The notes below the pieces were generated by a model. The model worked only from the letters and a program-made list of their open reading frames with translations. It searched no databases and was not told the DNA's origin. Below are positions 44,901-53,900 of a DNA stretch of 64,000 nt, piece by piece (the stretch's first letter is position 1; every line of letters begins with the position of its first letter). The DNA is from Pseudoips prasinana. Taxonomy: Eukaryota; Arthropoda; Insecta; Lepidoptera; Nolidae. The stretch lies in contig OX621264.1 in assembly GCA_951640165.1 (NCBI GenBank), positions 253,001 to 317,000 on the forward strand, written 5' to 3'. The position numbers and the translations under genes were made by a program.

Positions 44901-47900
44901 AATGATTACAGTTTAAGTGAAAATTTAGGATATGTGTCTGTAGTTTTAGTCATTTGTATTTTTCTTATCTTTTTACTGTATGTGTTTCGTTTAAAATTAC
45001 TGAAATTTGTTTGTGTTAAGCAAAATTATCAGAATAAATCTAAAATCGATTCAACCGATAATTTTACTCTTAAGGAGTAAGAGTTATGGATACACCTCGC
45101 CCCTCTGCCTTAGATTAGTACTGTAATATAGTTTATGCCTACTAAGGGATAAACTTCTTAGAATTGTTTTTATGCAGATACAGCCGTCTCTGCTTCGCCG
45201 GATGTATCTGCCCGCTACTTTTATATTCCATTATTAAATCACCTCCAAATCGGTGTAGACGTATTATTTTATTTTAATTAATTTTAAATTTTAGTTTTTA
45301 AAAGCCCTTTTTTACGTTCCCAAACCAAAAGTATGTGTAAGTTGTCCCAATATATTTATTTATTTACCTTTTTATGGAAAAGGGTAAATAAATTAATATA
45401 TGTGCCAAGCATTCACTGTGTTCTGTCGGGAGACGCTCGAAAGAGACAGAGCTTTTAAATGGGAGGCAATCTTTTATTGTTATGAATATTCCAATTCTTA
45501 TTCTGCAAATAATAAATTTATACCATTGACAGTGACAGTCGATCGATCAGTCCAGTAATTGCGTAATACTAATAGATGAAGTCCACTTTTCCCGTAGATT
45601 TTTCTTGGAAGAGAATCGTAGATTCCTATGGTTTAAATTTATTATTCTCTGACTAAAATTTGATGTCATAATATTTTTACAAATTATTGCACTATCCAAC
45701 ACAACTTCATTATCAATAAAGCAGTAGTAGAAGCAATTCACACATATACACACAATTTTTTTTCTATTGAGTGGTATATACTAACAGTGCGAACAGGTCC
45801 GTGCAAGCCACTTTTTTTCAGAAAAGTGTTGAGCAGAATGTCTGGCTGCGCGTCCAGGTCTCCGCGCGCCGGGAGGCAGGCCGGCTGCACTCTGTCGCTG
45901 AACTGGATACTGGAACACACAACGACTCGAGGGTGATGTTGGTCGAAATGCGGCGCTCATCGTGCAACACGAGTTGTATGCTGAGCGCCGCCCCTGGGAT
46001 TATCGGCGGTTGGAGATGTGGAGCTCCCACTGCCATAAAACGGCGATCCCGGGAAGAACCTGCTGTAGCCGCGTATTGCGTGTTGGGGTAGCTAATCACC
46101 CCTGGGTAGAGCCTTGAAAAGGCAAAAACGCTATAGTGGTGGCTCTGGTGGTGATCGTTATGAGTTCCTTGAGTCACCACTCCATGCGTTGTGAAGCTGT
46201 CTGCCATGGTGGTTTTAGTGAGTATCCCGGGTGACTAGCGCGTCGAGTCCAACATAACCCGTCGCTTCCCCAAGCTGCGGGTATGCATAAAGCATTTCCA
46301 CCATGTAAAAAAAATGGTATCTAGTTCATGCTACCCACCAGACTAGGCAGGGGCTCCACCGGCTAAGTCGCCGAACATCGTTTTCGTGAATGGTGTTCAA
46401 ATAAATAAAGGTTAAAATGACTTAATCAATCGTTAAATTGGCTTCATGTGGCCACATGTGGTCATGGAAGCCGATTTAAGGATTGATTAAGTAATTTTTA
46501 ACATTTATTTATTTGAACGCCATTTACGAAAACGATGTTCGGCGACTTAGCTGGTAGAGCCCCTGAAGCGTCTAAGAAAATAAAGCGTAAACTTTACTTA
46601 CGGTGTATCTGTCTTCAACAGTGCGAGGTTGTGGTGGGGTTCACTGTACACGTACTCGGGGTGTACCGTGTTCTGTATGATCTCGTGTACTCTCCAATCT
46701 GCTTGAGGGTATCTAATGTCTTCCACACCCAGCGCGACGCGCGTTACATTGGGGCTAAACACAATAATATTATTAAAGTTGCTACCCAAGCATAGCCAGA
46801 GGAAAGTGCAAGTATGCACTCGCTTCAATAACACAAGCGCTGTTGCCTAACTGCTGACACCGCGCAACGTGCCGAAGACGACACCGGCATCGTGGTTCCC
46901 AGCATTATGTGAGAACGACTCACTTCTTGGTCGATCGCCGACATAGCTAGGTTATTGTTAGTAATAAGTACTTTTACATTGTAACTTTTATTCAGTTTAT
47001 ATTAAATTTAATTCGAACATAATTGGTTTTTTTAGAACCGCTGTAGCCAGGTTTCGTAAGTAAGTTAATTAAGAATAGAGGGTGTGTTAGCATAAATCCC
47101 ACTAATGCGTGCCGTATAACGAAGCTGCTACTTCGTTGTATGCTACGTCACGCACTGCACGGTAGGGCTAAAAATTGACGATCCCACACAAATGTAATAT
47201 TGTAACGGAATAAATGAATTACTGAATTGTTTGCCCAACTTCGCTATAAAGTCCCCCATGATCACAATGACATTAGTATTAAAGGTATGTATGGCTCTAG
47301 ATGCATTACGCCGGTGGCAGGCGTATGCATTCCCCCGCCTATAAATATACTATTGTAACGATTTTCAGGATCGCTGAAGTGTCACGTGGGACTTTGCCTA
47401 TATATATGGCGAGTCGACCGGTGCCTTTCTCTTTTGGGACCAGACATCGACGAGGGCGAAGCTCTGCTGGTTTACGTATCGATTAATCTTCAGTGTAATG
47501 TGCAGTGATTACCGTGTTTGTCGTTCGTGTATCTCAAGCTGTAGGCATGTGAGGGCAATAATAGAAAAGGAGGAGTTATGTGATGAGTTTTGGCGAATAG
47601 CTATAGGGATATAACTGGATTTGTTAACATTCATGATAAGGAGGTTTGAGTTGAGCCAATTTATCATGTGTCTTAAAGCTTATGCGCTATTTTGAACACT
47701 ATTCGGCACCCAATGCGGCCCGTGAACGGACAGTGCAGTGTCATCTGCGTATGAGAAGATGTTTGCATTGGGGAGCTTCATATGACATACGTCATTGTCA
47801 TAGATCTGGAAAAGAATTGGTGTCTGTATGCTTCCCTGAGGCACTTAATAGTTTATGTGTTCTTCGTCACTTAAATGTTGTTTTTTTACTCGTTGGCTAC

Positions 47901-50900
47901 GGTTACATAAGTAGTTTTTGAAAATTTCTAAAGCGATGCCTCTAATCCCTACGTGTTCCAGTTTTGATATGAGGTTAGGAACGGAAACTGTGTCGAACGC
48001 CTTTGAGAGATCTAATAGACATTTTTTTCTAATGTCAAGATTCCTTACAACCGCTTGAATCAAATGAAGAATTGCATCTTCTGTCGACAAACCTGTGCGG
48101 AAGCCTATAGATGCCTGATGATTATAGTCTTGCGTTTATCTAGAAAATTCTTCACACAAGCCAATTATCCTCTCGAAGATCTTAGAGAGTGCGGGTAAGA
48201 CCAATATTGATCTATAGTTGTTGACACAGTTTCGGTTCCCTCGCTTATGGATTGGATGAATTATCGCTTGTATCAAGTTAAAAAACTTGAGAGGTGTCAA
48301 GGGAGACCCGGATGGAACGAAGTTATTTCTTATTATTTATTATGTACAAAAATCCTGTATACACTTAACAAAAATAATCATCGCGACACCACACTGTTCA
48401 ATGCGAAATAGAAATGAAAATATCTGGCTTGGTTTCTATAAAAGAGAGAGAGAGAGACAGACAGAGAAACATGCGCACGCCGCACAGCTGCAAAAAGTGG
48501 CGTGACAACTTTCGTAAGAATTTTTTCTGTCTAGCCCCCTTTTACAACGCGCGATAAGGAACTTCGTTCCCAAAAATAAAAAAAGTATTGGCAATGTATC
48601 ATGAATTTAAAATATTACCTAAGCCAATCAAGCTCACTTGGGCCAGACAACCATCCAGGTATGTGATTGGTGAGGTTAAGCAAGGTTAGGCTCGCGGTCA
48701 GTCCATAGATGGGTACAATCAATCAATCAAATTATTTATTTGCCAGAATATGGTACAAAAGATTTTACATTATACGATTCCGCATATTCTGCCACTTATG
48801 GCGTGCAAATACATTATTCATAATTTTATTTAATACAGTACTGAGCGTCTCTGTGCTTCGAAGGGCACGTTACGCTGTCGGTTCCGGTTATAGTCATTAG
48901 AATGCAGTCTTCAAGCCATGTCAGAGACCTACTGGGCGGCTTGAACAACTCTGACCTAGTGTCAGAGTTGTTCAAGCCGCTCAGTAACCATTGCCCATAC
49001 AATAAGAAGCAAGTACTTACCGTATAGTTACGAAGCCACTCGTGAGGATGTATCTGTCACTAATGATGACGCCTGCATATGCGTTCCAATCGGTCTCACT
49101 TCGGTACTCGCCGAACCCCAGCGCAGCCTGGATTGACATCAACCAGTTTAGTAAAAGATCGGGAGTTACTGTACGGAAATTCATAACATTCAAAATACAA
49201 AGTTAATACATATATACCGGAAAGCTCATATTCTTTCCTTGCTTTATAACATTCTCTTTAGTCCAGCTAATCCCATATATTTAAAAGAACGCTTCGAGTT
49301 CCTTTGTGACACGCATTTGCGATCCTTAAGATCATCAGAAAACGTAAAACTTCGTATCCCAGAGCACAAATCTATATTTATGGGAAACTCTTTAAGTGTA
49401 CAGGCAGCCCGACTTTGGAATGCCTTGCCTATTGTAATTAGACGTGCTCAGACAATAGCAACTTTCAAAAAGCTTATCAGAGAACACTATTTGAGTGTAT
49501 AATTGATGGTTTCTTAAGTAAAGTATCTATTCTCTTCTTATTTGCTTATTTAATTTTGTCGTTTTCATATTTTAACAGTAAATTCACTAAAAATAGTTTT
49601 ATTTATGGATATACCATAATTTTGGTATATCTCTTGTTGCACACCTACTGCTAGCTACAAGTTATTGTTCAGCTCCTATCCATCCTAAGGTTGTCTGGAA
49701 GAGATCGTTTTATGCGATAAGACCGCCCTTTGTACAACTTGTCTATGTAATATCTCATGTTGTATTTATTTTTATGGTGTACAATAAAGAGTATTCTATT
49801 CTACATAGTTATAATTTCGCTAATTGTTAGTTTAATTAAGCCGGGATGTAATATGCACAATTAGATGAAAGAAGGACAATATTAACATGCAAACATCATC
49901 CTACAAGGTGGACCGACGATCTGACGAGGGTCGCGGGAAGCCGCTGGGTGCAGGCAGCTCAAGACCGGCCATTGTAGAGATCCTTGGGGGGAGGTCTTAT
50001 ACTATACTAAATAAATTATCTGCGGAGGTATTTCCGATCCAGTACGACATAGGAACCTTCAAGAAGCGAACCTATTCCTTCCTTAAAAGCCGTTTGCGCA
50101 CTTGCAGCCGCTCTATTAAGTGTCCAAGGGCGACGGTGATCAATTGTCTGAGGGGAGGTTAGTGGTTTTATCTCTAACAACTCTCTAACTTTGTCTGAAA
50201 CAGAAGCATTTGCTTGAATGTACAAGCTGTCATCTTACCAAAGTTAAGCAAATCAAAATCTTACCATATATGGTGTTTTTGTACAGGAAAGCCCTACAGC
50301 CCGCTGGGTGTAGTTAAGACATTTCTGCTGGGTCACACTTATCTCTGGAAAAAAATCAGTTTAATATTAAATTGATATTAAAGCTTCTCTAAAAAGAATT
50401 CCCGAATTTTTCCACTCAATGAACGTATCTCTCACTTTCCTCTAGCCGGCTGTAGACATAGTAAAGGCCTCAATAGCATGTAAGCGACAGTTCTACATTG
50501 GGTGATGAAGACGAGAATAAATGATTTTGAATCATGCAGTTAATTAATCTCTAGGTATGAGACATCGCCTGTGAGGTTGCCAGCTTATTGCAAGCTCTAT
50601 ACAACGCGCGACAAAGTGATTTCATGTTAACTACTCGGCAGTGTAGTCTAAATTACCCTCGAAACTGACCAACTGGAACATCAAGCGTTGGCAAAATTCA
50701 TCAAAAATGTATTGATGAAAACATAGAAATTATATTTGTATTTCAAACAATAGAGAAAGAAATTGAATTGAATTGTATAAGTGCTTCAGCTGGTGGAGAT
50801 GTTAAAATTAATTGAGCACTTAAAGTCTCCTGCATTATTTAGGTTAAAATATTACTCTTAATGTCTACCTGTTATCGGTGGCTGCACTCGGTCGACTTCT

Positions 50901-53900
50901 AAACAGTCCGAGTTGTTGCAGGTCAAGATCTTCACCATGTGCGTCACAATCTCCGTTAAATTTGTGACCGGTATACACGTGTTATTCACGTAGTTATTAT
51001 CCATTGTGGTATTTAGATGTTGCAGTATCTGCGTCACGGAGTCGTGCAGAGTAACTAACTCCATATCTTGTTGTTGGACTACTTTTATGAAATCTGCTAT
51101 TTTCTCGTTCAATATGTTAGTTAATTTGGAGTCAAATTCTTTTCGTATATCTCGAATTTCTTTTCGCAAAAGTCGTATATCGTTAGTAAGTGATGAAACT
51201 TCGGTATCCGCTGTAGGAGTAAAATTCTATTTAAGTTAGCAATAACAACAGCACGCTGTATTGGGAGTCAATAAAGGTACTATTGCTGTGAATTGTTATT
51301 ATTAATATTGTGTCAGCTCATTTATTGGTCTAATACTCTTTTTTGTTGAACAATTCCGGTCAGTACCGGAGTAGTAACGGAACGCTGACCTCACATATGT
51401 TTGGTAATATAAATACAGCGGTATCGACATTTGTTATATTTTTAATGTATTTGATATGTGCACCAAAATAATTAGATTTACTCATGCGCATGAAGAATTG
51501 CTGCAAGCGGTATTAGAAAGAAATAATTTTATTTTCATAACAAACACGGAAAATCGATTCAATTGTGGTATACATTTTAAATATTTTTAATTTATCCGTA
51601 CTGGTATGAAAAATGGCCTTATCTCAGCTAGTACTGCATTTCTGCAGTGCTGATCTTCCGATAGGGCCAGTAGGTACTGGAAGCGTGATACTAGACGAAT
51701 TTACATTAACATACAAGCTAAGAAAAAAAAATGCTGGATTGATATAACATTATACTTATGTACACATTAAAATTATTATTATGATAAAAAGTAGACCATA
51801 AAAATTAACACAACAATACAGAAAGAAAAATTATTAATAACAAAAAATATAAATGACAATTAATGCTCATAATCGCTATTCATCGGATCACATTATTCTT
51901 AATGTCCCTTGTCTTGCCTTTATGCGTTTCCGAACTGCAACTTTCATGTCGTCATTGATAAAAGACGCTGCGGGGTTCGCATGCCTAACTTTATATTTAT
52001 TTGATATGTCTGTCAGTGTACAGTGTTATGTGTATCAAATCCTAATACCTATTAGTTATGCTTAATTCAAAATTGGTATTTATCACAAGTGCTACAGTGC
52101 AATACAAATAAAAAGTTCGAATATACATCTAGCAATCAGCGGAAATAGAGTGACGAACATAGGAAGAGATGAGATAAAAGTCTAGAAACAGGTTTAAAGT
52201 AAACTTATGGAAATACCAATACGAAAAAACCTAGGGAGTGTAAAGTAAACTGTGGCAAGGGAAAACACTATGCGGGTATTACAGGCACCTGCTGAGTTTA
52301 TTCGTTCCGGAGGTAGCATTATAACGCGACCGTCGTTATAAACACAAGGTGCGGTATAATAATATTGAATTCTTACCTCAATATAGACATAACCACTAAG
52401 ATAAGACGTGATGAAATATATCTAATTATTTTTGCAAAAAGTGTCTGCGGGTGGGTATGTCGGACTTGCACCGACTAAACCTAACTTGCCGTGGTCTTCT
52501 CTTGGCATCTGATGGGAGGAGCCCCTGAAACGCGGGTATGCTGCTCCGGAGCCCCTTTTTTGCGCCATGTCGCAGATGGTCGAGTCAAGTAACCTGGGAG
52601 GACTCTGGATTGCCCTCCTCTATGACAACTGCCGACTGCTACCTGTTCGGAACTGCGACTGCGCTACAATCAGAACGCTGTCTTCCCGAGTCTGCTTGCA
52701 CATGGTGGCAGTAGAGGACACTTCTCATAGTGCCACCACAGCCTCCAAGGGAGTTGGACTACCGGCTACTGCCACTGTCTCGACGCCTCCACCGTCTGCC
52801 AGCGGAACGGGCTCATTCCCGAATCCGCCCGGCGGCCTCTTTCTAGAGCATGACTGCTCTCAGAAGAAGACCACGGCACTATGTTTATGTACTGCATTGT
52901 GAGCTTGACAAGTACAAATGTATGTTAATATCCAAGTGCTGAATACATTTCATTATTATTACATTCATTATTTGACGGCCACCACAGCCTAGTTGGTAGC
53001 GCTCCTGCCTACGAAGCTGGTGGTCCTGGGTTCGAATCCCGGTAAGTGCAAATATTTGTGTGATGAGCACGAATATTTGTTTCTGAGTCATGGATGTTTT
53101 CTATGTATTTATGTATTTATCTATCTATATAAGTATATATATCGTCGCCTGGTACCCATAGTACAAGCTTTGCTTAGTTTGGGGCTAGGATGAACGGTGT
53201 GACATTGTCCCCAGATATTATTATTATATTATTATCGATTGATCTGTTTGCTACGTCTGAGGGTACAACATGACTGTAACTTTATTTTGGAAACATCAAA
53301 CATTAGGTGTAAGTATTAAAAATAATAGTTTTTTAGGATTCCGTACCCAAAGGGTAAAACGGGACCCTGTTACTAAGACTTCGCTGTCTGTATGCCTGTC
53401 TGTCTGTCACCAGGCTATATCACATGAACCGTGACAGTTAGACAGTTGACAAAAAATTTTAGCAGTATGGAGACACAGTTTACTATTGTCAAGTCTATTT
53501 CTAGGCTACGTCAACTTTACGTTCAAAAAGTTTCTTATTTTACTTCACAAATATGTTCTGAAATGTACCGGCATGGTAAAGTCAAAATTATATATGTACT
53601 ATATAAAAATAAGTCGGGTTTACCTTCCTGACGCTATAACTCCAGAACGCACGAACCGATTTCCACTGCTTTGCATTCGTTGGAAAGGTCTCGGGCTCCG
53701 TGAGGTTTATAGCAAAGAAAATTTTTTTATATTTGACAATAACTTGATACGAGCTAGCTAAATATCATTTCTGTAATAAAATAAATTTTATAAATGTTTT
53801 CATACAATGTGTACCTAAATATCTATGTTACTAGAAATAATATCTAATGTATACAACTATATTACTACAAACATGTTCTGACTATTTACAAGCGCTTTTT

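Larger units (their letters stand above)
37507..45331 (+). mobile_element. Errantivirus-like endogenous retrovirus (LTR, gag, pol, env), broken
   Basis: 7.8 kb in intron 5, antisense to the host gene. The 231-bp LTRs differ at three positions (about 98.7% identity). Primer-binding site, gag, pol (protease, RT, RNase H, integrase) and a third ORF with envelope features follow in order. The coding regions carry in-frame stops, frameshifts, a templated insertion and a 60-bp palindrome, so it cannot make its proteins as written. No matching target duplication was found. Confidence 0.9.
50285..52870 (-). repeat. Inverted segmental duplication, arm 2
   Basis: Antiparallel to 15850-18600. It contains functional exon 2, intact splice sites and flanking intron sequence. 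About 780 extra bases at 51490-52270 carry no recognised gene (AT-rich, with GCATTTCTGCAGTGC at 51636). Confidence 0.8.

Noticed and set aside
43504..45080. Host-domesticated envelope (syncytin-like) gene
   Set aside because: Frame broken at least twice and located between matching LTRs, so it is part of the dead provirus.
45818..46207. 129-codon minus ORF overlapping protease-homolog exon 5
   Set aside because: Wrong frame relative to the phase-consistent exon. It crosses the acceptor at 45910 and has no protease motifs.
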